From NCBI RefSeq assembly GCF_009928485.1, contig NZ_JAABNP010000020.1, positions 1-64,000 on the forward strand: a stretch of DNA of 64,000 nt. Direction: 5' to 3'. Positions 25,800-34,454 of this stretch are shown piece after piece; within the stretch, counting starts at the first letter, position 1; every line of letters begins with the position of its first letter. Below the pieces are notes generated by a model that was not told the origin of the DNA, made no database searches, and worked only from the letters and a program-made list of their open reading frames with translations. A program made the translations under genes and the position numbers. The DNA comes from Clostridium sp. C2-6-12. GTDB taxonomy: Bacteria > Bacillota > Clostridia > Clostridiales > Clostridiaceae.

Positions 25800-26903
25800 T
25801 TACTTTCTTCCTGTAAAACTCGCTTTCATATCCAATGTTTTAAAATCTGTAAATGGAAATTGCACTGGCATTCCTGTTTTTCTAGATTTATATGCTGCTA
25901 GTATTATTGACATTGCTTTTTTACCTTCTTCACCAGATACTAAAGGCGCTCTGTTTTCATTTATAGCATCAATAACATCCTTAAATAAAGGTGTGTGTCC
26001 TTCACCATAAACATTATCGATTTTTACATTTACTTGGTTTTTTACAGCTTCTTCATCTTCTCCATCAAATCTCCAAGTTTCAAGTTCATTAACTGCAAGC
26101 CCACCAATAGCTACAGCTCCAGTTTCTCCAAAAATGCTTAGAGTTTCTTCTAAATTTGTAGGATATACACAAGCTGTTCCTTCAACAATACCTATAGCTC
26201 CGCTTTTAAATCTTATTATTATCGCACCAAAGTCTTCTGCTTCGATATCCCTTAAGTAAGTATCACATTCAGCATATACTCTTTCAATCTCTCCACCCAT
26301 CGTCCATTGCAGCAAATCAATATTGTGTATACATTGGTTCATAAGAGTACCGCCATCTAATTCCCAAGTTCCTCTCCATGGAGCTTGCTCATAGTATCCC
26401 ATATTTCTATTCCATAGCACTCTTGCTGTTCCATTTATTATTCTTCCAAATTTATCTCCGTCAACTGCTTCTCTTAATTTTTGTATTGGCTTATTAAATC
26501 TATTTTGATGACATACCCCAAGCTTAACATTATTTTCATTCGCTACTTTAATCATTTCATTAGCATCATTAATTGATAAAGCCATTGGCTTTTCCACTAG
26601 AGCACTTGCTCCTTTTTTCATAGAATAAATTGCGATTTCAGCATGGTATCCACTTTCTGTAGCAATTGTAACTACATCAATATCTTCTTTTTCTAACATT
26701 TCTTTATAATCTACATATGTATGAACAGAACTTTCTGAAGCTCCAGTTTTATCTATGTACTCTTTCTTCTTAGCTTCAGCTTTTACTAACTCAACATCAC
26801 AAGTTGCAACTAATTCTGCTTCTTCACTATTTTTAGCTAATGCTTCAACATGCTTATAAGATATTCTTCCGCAACCTATGATTGCAAACTTTAATTTTTT
26901 CAT
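25800..26903 (-). CDS. Gfo/Idh/MocA-family sugar oxidoreductase
   Basis: The N-terminal Rossmann fold has FAIIGCGRISYKHVEALAKN (GxGxxG-type) and the conserved ALVEKPMALS (about residues 92-101) placing the catalytic Lys of the EKP motif. The C-terminal alpha/beta domain has GGTLMNQCIHNIDLLQW, the usual substrate-binding His/Asp segment. It oxidises or reduces a sugar, probably a nucleotide sugar given the location 28 bases upstream of galU in the polysaccharide run. WlbA-like UDP-sugar 3-dehydrogenase is one option, but the usual partner aminotransferase is absent. Confidence 0.85.
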   Translation of the reverse strand: MKKLKFAIIGCGRISYKHVEALAKNSEEAELVATCDVELVKAEAKKKEYIDKTGASESSVHTYVDYKEMLEKEDIDVVTIATESGYHAEIAIYSMKKGASALVEKPMALSINDANEMIKVANENNVKLGVCHQNRFNKPIQKLREAVDGDKFGRIINGTARVLWNRNMGYYEQAPWRGTWELDGGTLMNQCIHNIDLLQWTMGGEIERVYAECDTYLRDIEAEDFGAIIIRFKSGAIGIVEGTACVYPTNLEETLSIFGETGAVAIGGLAVNELETWRFDGEDEEAVKNQVNVKIDNVYGEGHTPLFKDVIDAINENRAPLVSGEEGKKAMSIILAAYKSRKTGMPVQFPFTDFKTLDMKASFTGRK

Positions 26904-27034
26904 CCCGTATCCAACCCTCTTCTTTAATATTCTTTTATGTTTAACTCTTCTTATATATGATAATTTTTTATAATATTAATAATAAATTACTCTAATAGTC
27001 TTCCGTAAACATATTTAATTAGAATGTATATTTT

Positions 27035-27640
27035 CTAAATGCATTTAATTATAGTCTTCAATATTATGTAAATATCAAAAAATATATTATTTTTTCTTAT
27101 ATATTCTAAATTCAGCGTTAACTTATCAGGCATAATTGTATTAATGTAAAATTCTTCAGGATTCTCTACGCCTCCGAGTAAATCATTTTCATCCCTATAT
27201 CTAATAGATGCTAAATCAGTTATTCCAGGTTTAACCTCAAGTACTTTTTTCTGTTCTACATTATAAAGCTTAACATATCTAGGTACTTCAGGTCTTGGTC
27301 CAACTAGGCTCATATCTCCCTTAAATACATTTATTAACTGAGGTAATTCATCTAGTTTATACTTTCTCAAAAATGCACCAATCTTTGTAATCCTGTTGTC
27401 ATTACCTACTGTAATCTGTTTTCCTAATTTTTCTGCATCTACAACCATAGTTCTATATTTAAGTATTTCGAATTCCTTACCATTTTCGCCTACTCTTATC
27501 TGTTTAAAAAACACAGGACCATCAGACCCTGCCTTTATTTTAATTGCAATTACAATTAAAACTGGGCTTAAAACTATAAGTCCTAAAGTAGAGCATATTA
27601 AATCAAATATTCTTTTGATTACTTTATTAATTTTATTCAT
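27035..27640 (-). CDS. Priming sugar (phosphoglycosyl) transferase
   Basis: Monotopic phosphoglycosyltransferase that puts the first sugar-phosphate on undecaprenyl phosphate at the inner face of the membrane. N-terminal re-entrant helix LICSTLGLIVLSPVLIVIAI (residues 13-32) is followed by the family core: GPVFFKQIRVGENGKEFEILKYRTM, LRKYKLDELPQLINVFKGDMSLVGPRP and KPGITDLASIRYRDE. At 201 residues it is the short PglC-like type without the extra membrane helices of WbaP/WcaJ. It lies within the minus-strand polysaccharide run. Confidence 0.92.
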   Translation of the reverse strand: MNKINKVIKRIFDLICSTLGLIVLSPVLIVIAIKIKAGSDGPVFFKQIRVGENGKEFEILKYRTMVVDAEKLGKQITVGNDNRITKIGAFLRKYKLDELPQLINVFKGDMSLVGPRPEVPRYVKLYNVEQKKVLEVKPGITDLASIRYRDENDLLGGVENPEEFYINTIMPDKLTLNLEYIRKNNIFFDIYIILKTIIKCI

Positions 27641-27743
27641 CTATCTACTCCTAATAAAATCTTTTCAAATTTTATAACATTACATACTACTATTTTATAT
27701 CATTTTGATTATTATTGCTTATGTTAACAAATTTCTTCATAAA

Positions 27744-27903
27744 TACTTAAGGAAACTCGACTCACATTCGTTCGCTGAGTAAGTGATTCACAGCAAATCA
27801 TAGATTTGTGTTCTCTACTTAAGGAAACTCGACTCACATTCGTTCGCTGAGTAAGTGATTCACACAAAATCATGGATTATGACTCTCACTTACCTACTTA
27901 AGA
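27744..27903. repeat. Tandem 72-bp intergenic repeat, two copies plus a remnant
   Basis: A unit starting TACTTAAGGAAACTCGACTC occurs at 27744 and 27816, identical over its first about 48 bases; TACTTAAG recurs at 27896. Each unit contains the short inverted repeat ACTCA/TGAGT, and the first copy also CACA-CAAATC/GATTTG-TG pairing. It lies between the priming transferase gene and the next glycosyltransferase gene. No protein-coding sense is seen. It resembles a dispersed intergenic repeat family, but other genomic copies are not visible here. Confidence 0.75.
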
Positions 27904-27913
27904 AGGAAATATG

Positions 27914-29131
27914 CTATTTGAGAGCTTCTAAAAACTTTTCAGCCAATCCATGATATGTATGATTTAACAATACATAATCTCTCCCATTTTGCCCAATTTT
28001 ATTCTTTTCATCTTCACTTAAGTTTTTAATCTTCATAACAGCTTCCACTACTGCATCTGGATTTTCAGCTGGGACAGTAATACCGCAATTTGAATCTTTA
28101 ACTGGATCATTTGATGCTTCCACAGCATATATTACTGGTCTTGCTGCCATCATGTAATCAAATAGCTTATTTGGACTTACTCCATAGTTAAACAAATTTT
28201 GCTTTTTTAGACCAATATAGCATATATCTAATAATTCTAATACATTATCCATATTATCTTTTAATACTGGATCTAAAAATTCCACATTTGTTACATTATT
28301 TGTTTTGGCATATTCAATTAATTGACCTTTTACATTTCCATTTCCGACCATTACATATTTAACTTTTTCATCTGTTGTCTTTTTAGCAGCATCAATCATT
28401 GTATCTAAAACATTAGCTGGTGAGTGGTTTCCTGTATATCCCACTAAAAAATATCCTTGTTCTTTTAGCTCTTTTAATCTTTCAATAGTTTTTTCCATTG
28501 GAGCAGTTTTCTTTTCTCCAACAATTATTCCATTAGGCACATGGACATAATTATCTGTTTTAAAGCCTCTATCTCTCATATGCTTATCTGCATTTGGTAA
28601 AATTGATACAATCCTATCGCTATTTTTAAATGCAAAATCTTCTGCTCTTTGAAGCACCACTATAGCAGGATTGTTCTTAGAATATCCCCCTATTTCCATT
28701 GGTGTTAAAGGCCATAAATCATGAATTTCAAAGAAAAGCTTTCCTTTAGATCTTTTAGCAATCCTATGGGCAGGATATATATCCAATGGATAAGTAGATG
28801 ATGCTATAACAGCATCTGGTTTATATTTATCTGAAATCTTCTTATAATTCATTCTTAATTTAAACATGAAAGTTGAAATATTCTTTATTCTCCCAACACC
28901 ATTTCCATTATATTCAGGAGTTTTAACCCATACATATGTAATTCCATCTATAACTTCTTCTTGGAAATCTTCTTTAACTTCTGGATTCTTTTTTCTTAAA
29001 TGAGAGAAATCAGCTGCAAGTATAGTAACATTATGTCCCATTTGAGCCCATTCTCTTCCCATATAATAAGGTCTAAATTCCATTCCATGATAATCAGACC
29101 CTGCATAGTGATTTATAAGTAAGATATTCAT
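27914..29131 (-). CDS. Glycosyltransferase, GT4 (WbuB-like)
   Basis: GT-B fold retaining transferase. The N-terminal domain begins MNILLINHYAGSDYHGMEFRPYYMGREWAQMGHNVTILAAD, the pattern of WbuB-like GT4 enzymes. The C-terminal donor-binding domain has LVGYTGNHSPANVLDTMIDAA and the E-x7-E-like region KLFDYMMAARPVIYA. Length 405 aa is normal. It adds a sugar to the growing lipid-linked repeat unit; donor and acceptor are unknown. No membrane span is seen. The next gene upstream in the run is 45 bases away. Confidence 0.88.
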   Translation of the reverse strand: MNILLINHYAGSDYHGMEFRPYYMGREWAQMGHNVTILAADFSHLRKKNPEVKEDFQEEVIDGITYVWVKTPEYNGNGVGRIKNISTFMFKLRMNYKKISDKYKPDAVIASSTYPLDIYPAHRIAKRSKGKLFFEIHDLWPLTPMEIGGYSKNNPAIVVLQRAEDFAFKNSDRIVSILPNADKHMRDRGFKTDNYVHVPNGIIVGEKKTAPMEKTIERLKELKEQGYFLVGYTGNHSPANVLDTMIDAAKKTTDEKVKYVMVGNGNVKGQLIEYAKTNNVTNVEFLDPVLKDNMDNVLELLDICYIGLKKQNLFNYGVSPNKLFDYMMAARPVIYAVEASNDPVKDSNCGITVPAENPDAVVEAVMKIKNLSEDEKNKIGQNGRDYVLLNHTYHGLAEKFLEALK

Positions 29132-29176
29132 CTTAATTTTCTCCTTTTCTACTTGTAATACTAGGTAGGTTTATTC

Positions 29177-30433
29177 CTATTTAATCTTCTTTATTTCTTG
29201 TGCAAATCGTTCAAAATTAGTTTCTGCACAAAAATCCTTTAACCACAATTCACGGCACCTTTCACGAAAAGCATTTTTTTCTTCTTTTGATAGTTCAGCC
29301 ATATATTTAATCTTTTTCCCTAGTTCTTCTACCTTAAAATCTGCTGGCAGCAATAATCCCGTTTCCTTATCTCTTACAATTTCCGATGTTCCACCAACAT
29401 CAGTAGCTATAGATGGGATTCCAAATGAACATGCTTCCATAATACTTACTGGCAAACCTTCTGAGCTGCTTGTATTTATAAATAAATCTACTGGTTCTTT
29501 TTGATAATACTTCATTAAGTCTGAATTCTTAATGCTTCCTGCAAAATTAACTTCCATAAAATCCAAATTCTCTTTTGAATATTCTTTAAGTTCTTCTAAT
29601 CCTGCACCAGCCCCAAAATGAGTCCACTTAAGTTCTAATCCTGAATTTCTCAAAGTTGCTAGCGATTTTGCTAATAAATCCATTCTCTTAACTGGACTTA
29701 TATGGCAGCAGCTTACTATATGAAATATGTGGTTTTCATCAACTGATTTTATACCATTATCTTGACTTCCTAGATAACCTGTTTTTATCTTATTTTCATA
29801 ACCTGGGTAAAGATTGTTTAAATAATCTCTTCCATTATTAGAACAAGTATATACTTTATTAATATTCTTAATAAGATATTCTCGTAGTGGTAAATAATTC
29901 ATAGAATTTCTATATGTATAAATATCGTAACCATGCGCACGACTTATAGCACATTTTTCTTTTATATTAAAATAATCTCTAAGTTTTATTGCTGCTAACG
30001 CAGTATCATAAAACCAATAACTATAAAAAATAGCTTTATCATATTGTTCCAAATTTGATTTTTCTAGAATCTCTTTAACTTTTTCAAATACAATATTAGA
30101 TTTAGCTGTAAAATATGTTAAGTATGCTTTCTTTTTTATTGATCCCTTTATTGCTAGTTTTTCAGAATCTGTCATATATCCATTAAAATTAGTAAATGGA
30201 AATAACTTTATACCACTTATAGGAAGTTTATGTTTTACATCGGATGCTTTAATTCTATATATTTCAAAATTATGTGGTGTAGTTCTTGTTTGAACTGCAT
30301 CATCTGAAGTACTAGTTGCAATTATAATAACTTTCCTAAAATTTTTTGAAAGCATTAATATTTCATCTTCTATAAACTCTTCACCCTTATCAAAAGGGAA
30401 AATTTTTGTCAAAAACACTAGACAATCGTTCAT
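29177..30433 (-). CDS. Glycosyltransferase, GT4 family
   Basis: A 418-residue GT-B enzyme. The C-terminal half carries the GT4 signatures HIVSCCHISPVKRMDLLAKSLATL and DLFINTSSSEGLPVSIMEACSFGIPSIATDVGG, with the E-x7-E pair in SEGLPVSIMEA. The N-terminal acceptor domain (FLTKIFPFDKGEEFIEDEI) is more variable. The substrate is unknown. It is the second gene of the galE-led run; a stem-loop sits between galE and this gene. An AGGAGG ribosome site precedes the ATG. Confidence 0.88.
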   Translation of the reverse strand: MNDCLVFLTKIFPFDKGEEFIEDEILMLSKNFRKVIIIATSTSDDAVQTRTTPHNFEIYRIKASDVKHKLPISGIKLFPFTNFNGYMTDSEKLAIKGSIKKKAYLTYFTAKSNIVFEKVKEILEKSNLEQYDKAIFYSYWFYDTALAAIKLRDYFNIKEKCAISRAHGYDIYTYRNSMNYLPLREYLIKNINKVYTCSNNGRDYLNNLYPGYENKIKTGYLGSQDNGIKSVDENHIFHIVSCCHISPVKRMDLLAKSLATLRNSGLELKWTHFGAGAGLEELKEYSKENLDFMEVNFAGSIKNSDLMKYYQKEPVDLFINTSSSEGLPVSIMEACSFGIPSIATDVGGTSEIVRDKETGLLLPADFKVEELGKKIKYMAELSKEEKNAFRERCRELWLKDFCAETNFERFAQEIKKIK

Positions 30434-30467
30434 TTCTGCCTCCTAATCATTTTTAATATGATTCCAA

Positions 30468-30506
30468 GCCAAATAAACCTATCATAAATGATAGAATTCA
30501 TTTGGC
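30468..30506 (-). promoter_or_regulatory. Intercistronic stem-loop after galE
   Basis: GCCAAAT and ATTTGGC (outer) and CTATCA/TGATAG (inner) pair on the minus strand between galE and the GT4 gene. No T-tract follows, so it may stabilise or process the mRNA rather than stop transcription. Function is inferred. Confidence 0.5.
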
Positions 30507-30511
30507 CTTTA

Positions 30512-31525
30512 TTATTTATATCCTTTTGGGTTTTTAAGTTGCCATGCCCAAGAATCTCTGCACATTTCATCTAATCCTCTTGTGGCTTTCCAATTTAACT
30601 CTTTGTTGGCTTTAGAGCAATCTGCATAGCATACTGCTACATCTCCAGCACGTCTTCCAACTATTTTATATGGTATATTCACACCAGATACTTTTTTAAA
30701 TGCTTCTATTAATTCAAGTACACTATATCCTGTCCCAGTTCCTAAATTATATGTTACTAATCCTGGATTTTTCTTTAATCTTTCAAGAGCTTTAACATGT
30801 CCTTCAGCAATGTCTACTACATGAACATAATCTCTTACTCCAGTTCCATCTTGTGTTTCATAATCATTCCCGAATATAGATACTTCTTTTAAACTTCCAA
30901 TTGCCACTTCAGTTATATATGGCATAATATTACTAGGTACTCCTGATGGATCTTCCCCTATAATTCCACTTTCATGTGCTCCTATAGGATTAAAATACCT
31001 TAAAATTGCAATATTCCACCAATTATCTGATGCACTCAAGTCTCTCAGTATATCTTCTGCAATTAATTTTGTTCTTCCATATGGATTTGTAACTGATAAA
31101 GGTAAATATTCTTCATTTACAGGCATAACTTCAGCATTTCCGTATACTGTTGCTGATGAACTAAATACTAAATTTCTTACTGAATATTTTTTCATAAGCT
31201 CTAGCACTATTAAAATACTTGCCAAATTATTATTATAATATTCTAATGGATGTGATATAGACTCACCAACTGCTTTTAAAGCTGCAAAATCCATTACTGC
31301 CTCTATTTCATTTTCCTTAAAAACATTTTCAACAGCATTTTTATCTGTTAAATCAATTTTATATAACTTTATTTTCTTTCCTGTTATTTCTTCAATTCTA
31401 TCTTTAACTATTTCCTTACTATTGCTTAAATTATCTATAACTATAACATCTTCTCCAGCGTTAAGTAATTCAACAGAAGTATGACTTCCTATATATCCCA
31501 TTCCACCTGTAACTAGTATCGACAT
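30512..31525 (-). CDS. galE: UDP-glucose 4-epimerase
   Basis: Interconverts UDP-glucose and UDP-galactose. Short-chain dehydrogenase fold with NAD loop GGMGYIGSHTS (residues 7-17), the catalytic YxxxK in NPYGRTKLIAEDIL with the Ser/Thr in FSSSATVYG, and the GalE-typical RYFNPIGAH and GTGTGYSVLELI segments. Length 337 aa is typical. First gene of the minus-strand polysaccharide run, behind a near-consensus promoter about 95 bases upstream; divergent from wecB. Confidence 0.96.
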   Translation of the reverse strand: MSILVTGGMGYIGSHTSVELLNAGEDVIVIDNLSNSKEIVKDRIEEITGKKIKLYKIDLTDKNAVENVFKENEIEAVMDFAALKAVGESISHPLEYYNNNLASILIVLELMKKYSVRNLVFSSSATVYGNAEVMPVNEEYLPLSVTNPYGRTKLIAEDILRDLSASDNWWNIAILRYFNPIGAHESGIIGEDPSGVPSNIMPYITEVAIGSLKEVSIFGNDYETQDGTGVRDYVHVVDIAEGHVKALERLKKNPGLVTYNLGTGTGYSVLELIEAFKKVSGVNIPYKIVGRRAGDVAVCYADCSKANKELNWKATRGLDEMCRDSWAWQLKNPKGYK

Positions 31526-31618
31526 TACTTACCTCCCAAATTGGTAATCTTAATTATTAAACTATCAATATTTAAAATTATAATTCATCTAATTAAAATA
31601 GTTTTTTCTACTTATTGA

Positions 31619-31647
31619 ATTATACTAATATTCATCAATATATGCAA
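31619..31647 (-). promoter_or_regulatory. Promoter of galE run (shared module)
   Basis: On the minus strand TTGCAT (31642-31647), a 17-base spacer and TATAAT (31619-31624). The -10 and its flank (ATATTAGTATAATTCAA) are identical to the promoter at 37467-37495. Confidence 0.75.
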
Positions 31648-31796
31648 TGTTTACTGTTCTTTAATATTGCAAACTTAGCACATTATTTCATTTATGCTTT
31701 TTATATGCTAAAATAATTATACTATATAATATATTCATTTTAATAAATTAAATACTATTTGGTTAGTATTATGCAAAATTTAAGGAGGAATAGTAC

Positions 31797-32861
31797 ATGA
31801 AAGTACTAACTGTTATTGGAGCCAGGCCACAATTTATAAAAGCGGCAACAGTATCAAATAAAATTAGATTAAATGGAAATAGTGAAATTCTAGTCCACAC
31901 TGGGCAACATTATGATAATAATATGTCCGATATATTTTTTGATGAACTTGGAATTCCAAAGCCTGATTATAACTTAAGCATAGGTTCTTCAAATCATGGT
32001 CATCAAACCGGAAATATGCTTATAGCTCTTGAAGATATTTACTTGAAGGAAAAACCAGACATAGTTCTAGTATATGGAGATACTAATTCTACTCTTGCTG
32101 GAAGTCTTTGTGCCAGTAAATTATTAATACCAGTAGCCCACGTAGAAGCTGGACTTAGAAGTTTTAATAAAGCAATGCCTGAAGAGCAAAATAGAATCCT
32201 TACCGATCATATTTCAGATTTACTTTTTACTCCAACATTAACAGCAGTAAATAACTTAAAAAATGAAAATGTAACAAAAGGTGTTTATAATGTTGGTGAT
32301 GTAATGTATGATGCTATAAACCTTTTTAAGGAAAGAGCTAAAGACGTATCAACAATTATTGAAAAATTTGATTTAGCACCAAACAGCTACATACTTTCAA
32401 CAATTCACAGAGCGGAAAATACAAATAGTGTTGAAAGGTTAACTTCAATATTAATTGCATTAAGTTCTTGTGGTAAAAAGATAGTGCTTCCATTGCATCC
32501 AAGAACTAAGAAATTTATTGAAGAATATAATTTACATATTGGTGACAATATTAAAATAATTGACCCAGTTGGATATTTAGATATGATTTCACTTCAGGAA
32601 AATTCTCAAAAAATAGTTACAGATAGTGGTGGAATTCAAAAAGAAGCTTACTTTTTAAAGAAACCATGTATAACTATGAGAGATGAAACTGAATGGGTTG
32701 AAACTGTAGAAAATGGCTGGAATGTTATAGTTGGAAGTGATTCTAATAAAATTATGAATGCTTTAGAAAACTTTAATCCTACAGGCACTCCTGCTTCTGC
32801 TTTTGGAAATGGGGATTCTTCTTCGATAATCACTCAAATTATTAAAGATTATTTAGCTTAA
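31797..32861 (+). CDS. wecB: UDP-N-acetylglucosamine 2-epimerase (non-hydrolysing)
   Basis: Converts UDP-GlcNAc to UDP-ManNAc for surface polymers. GT-B-like fold with GARPQFIKAA at the start, YGDTNSTLAGSLCASKL, the hallmark HVEAGLRSFNKAMPEEQNR (about residues 118-136), THRAEN-type segment STIHRAENTNSVERL and SDSGGIQKEA-type TDSGGIQKEAYFLKKP. Length 354 aa is normal. AAGGAGG precedes the ATG. It is monocistronic, divergent from galE, with its own terminator; no ManNAc-6-dehydrogenase is seen in the window. Confidence 0.95.
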   Translation: MKVLTVIGARPQFIKAATVSNKIRLNGNSEILVHTGQHYDNNMSDIFFDELGIPKPDYNLSIGSSNHGHQTGNMLIALEDIYLKEKPDIVLVYGDTNSTLAGSLCASKLLIPVAHVEAGLRSFNKAMPEEQNRILTDHISDLLFTPTLTAVNNLKNENVTKGVYNVGDVMYDAINLFKERAKDVSTIIEKFDLAPNSYILSTIHRAENTNSVERLTSILIALSSCGKKIVLPLHPRTKKFIEEYNLHIGDNIKIIDPVGYLDMISLQENSQKIVTDSGGIQKEAYFLKKPCITMRDETEWVETVENGWNVIVGSDSNKIMNALENFNPTGTPASAFGNGDSSSIITQIIKDYLA

Positions 32862-32871
32862 TATAAACGAT

Positions 32872-32921
32872 AAAAAATAAGGTGAATTAAAGTTTATTAT
32901 TTTAACTCGCCTTATTTTTTT
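32872..32921. terminator. Bidirectional intrinsic terminator
   Basis: AAAAAATAAGGTGAATTAAA pairs with TTTAACTCGCCTTATTTTTT. It is located between wecB and the convergent polymerase gene. Confidence 0.85.
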
Positions 32922-32964
32922 ATTTAACCATAGGTATTTTGATATATAAAATATAATAATTATT

Positions 32965-34452
32965 CTATACTATCCTATATTCTTTAAACGATGTTCCATT
33001 ATTACAAGTCTCATTATCATTTTTATAAACTTGAATACATGATATAGCAAATGCCATAAGAATCCAGTATGAAAATACATAGGTTATGGAACTAGGTCCA
33101 AAGCTCGCAGGTGCAAAAGCAATAAGTCCTGTTGCTGCTGCAAAACACATTACCTTCTTCTTTTTGATTCCAATTATTATATTTCCTACAAGTAAGTATA
33201 AGTAATAAACACCATATAATATTACCCCAGGAACTCCAAAATCCCCAAGAATTTCTATAGCATAACAATGAGGACTATATATATTTCCAGTATTCTTTTG
33301 GTTTTGAATATACTGTGTAACATTTCCCACACCATACCCTAGTATATTTTTATCTTGTAATGTTCCTTTTACAAGAACGTCTCTTATTATTGTCATTCTA
33401 ACACTAAGTGAACCTTCTCCACCTTCTTTGACCTCTTCATCCTCTAATGCATTCATTTTATCAACAAGGCCATTTTTAACTAAACCATCTGTCTTAACAT
33501 TCATAATCATATAACTATAATTAAATGTTACAAAAAGTGAAATTACTAATATTATTGGACATAATATTACTTTTATTCCTTCTTTCTTAATGTTGAATAT
33601 AGAGTAAATTGTATAAACTCCAACTCCAAAACTAATAGCTACAAAACCTGTCCTTGATGTTGTTACTGCAACAAGAGTAAATGCAATGATAGAAATTAAT
33701 ATTGCCCATATTTTTATAAATATATTTTGTGCTTTATTGATTGTATAGAAGAATATTGGACATAATAATGCAAGAGTTGCTGCTAAATTATTAGGATTAA
33801 ATGAAAATGCTATTGGCCTTGCATTTATTAAAGCCTGTTGATCTACTGGCAAAAACTCTATAAATCTATCTGCATAATGTCGTATTGGTAATTGGCTGCC
33901 AAGCAAAACTTCCACAAGACCAATTACTGTAATCAGTGAAACTAAAAACAACAATAAATTAATTGTTTTTTTAATTCTTTGCTTATTTATATTGTAAATC
34001 ATCACATTTACAATAAATGCAAACATAATTAAATATATAGCAATATATTTAATTGCTAAACTTCTGTTTAATGCCCATACTACACTTGTGCACATATATA
34101 CAAACCAAATTCCATATATGATCAAAATTTTCTTATCTAAAGTTGCAAATACATTTCTCTCTTTAAACAACTTATATAATGATACTAGAGAAAAAATACC
34201 TAAAACTATATGAAACATATATATACTTTCTATTCCAGGAACATACAAAGCATAATCATAAAATGCAGATACTAGAAAAACTGCATAGAGTACATCATAA
34301 ATATCATTATCTCTTATTAAAAATACTGCTGCCATTGTTGTTAATATATACATTGCAGTTATTAAATAACTTCCATTTGTTATTCCTAAAAATCCTGCCA
34401 TAGCAAACACGATTGCTAAAACAATAATTTTATTTCTATTTTCTATAGTCAT
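32965..34452 (-). CDS. O-antigen ligase/polymerase family membrane protein (Wzy-like)
   Basis: A 495-residue protein with about 12 hydrophobic helices and one large outside loop (about residues 320-400, acidic, DEEVKEGGEGSLSVRM). The helix-loop VAVTTSRTGFVAISFGVGVYTIY matches the Wzy_C/O-antigen-ligase signature. It would polymerise or transfer lipid-linked repeat units outside the membrane. The upstream dehydratase gene ends two bases before it, so the two are translationally coupled. No flippase (Wzx) gene is present in the window. Confidence 0.85.
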   Translation of the reverse strand: MTIENRNKIIVLAIVFAMAGFLGITNGSYLITAMYILTTMAAVFLIRDNDIYDVLYAVFLVSAFYDYALYVPGIESIYMFHIVLGIFSLVSLYKLFKERNVFATLDKKILIIYGIWFVYMCTSVVWALNRSLAIKYIAIYLIMFAFIVNVMIYNINKQRIKKTINLLLFLVSLITVIGLVEVLLGSQLPIRHYADRFIEFLPVDQQALINARPIAFSFNPNNLAATLALLCPIFFYTINKAQNIFIKIWAILISIIAFTLVAVTTSRTGFVAISFGVGVYTIYSIFNIKKEGIKVILCPIILVISLFVTFNYSYMIMNVKTDGLVKNGLVDKMNALEDEEVKEGGEGSLSVRMTIIRDVLVKGTLQDKNILGYGVGNVTQYIQNQKNTGNIYSPHCYAIEILGDFGVPGVILYGVYYLYLLVGNIIIGIKKKKVMCFAAATGLIAFAPASFGPSSITYVFSYWILMAFAISCIQVYKNDNETCNNGTSFKEYRIV

Positions 34453-34454
34453 AA

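Noticed and set aside
27744..27903. Possible CRISPR array
   Set aside because: Only two full units with directly abutting repeats and no unique spacers of regular length; no cas genes nearby.
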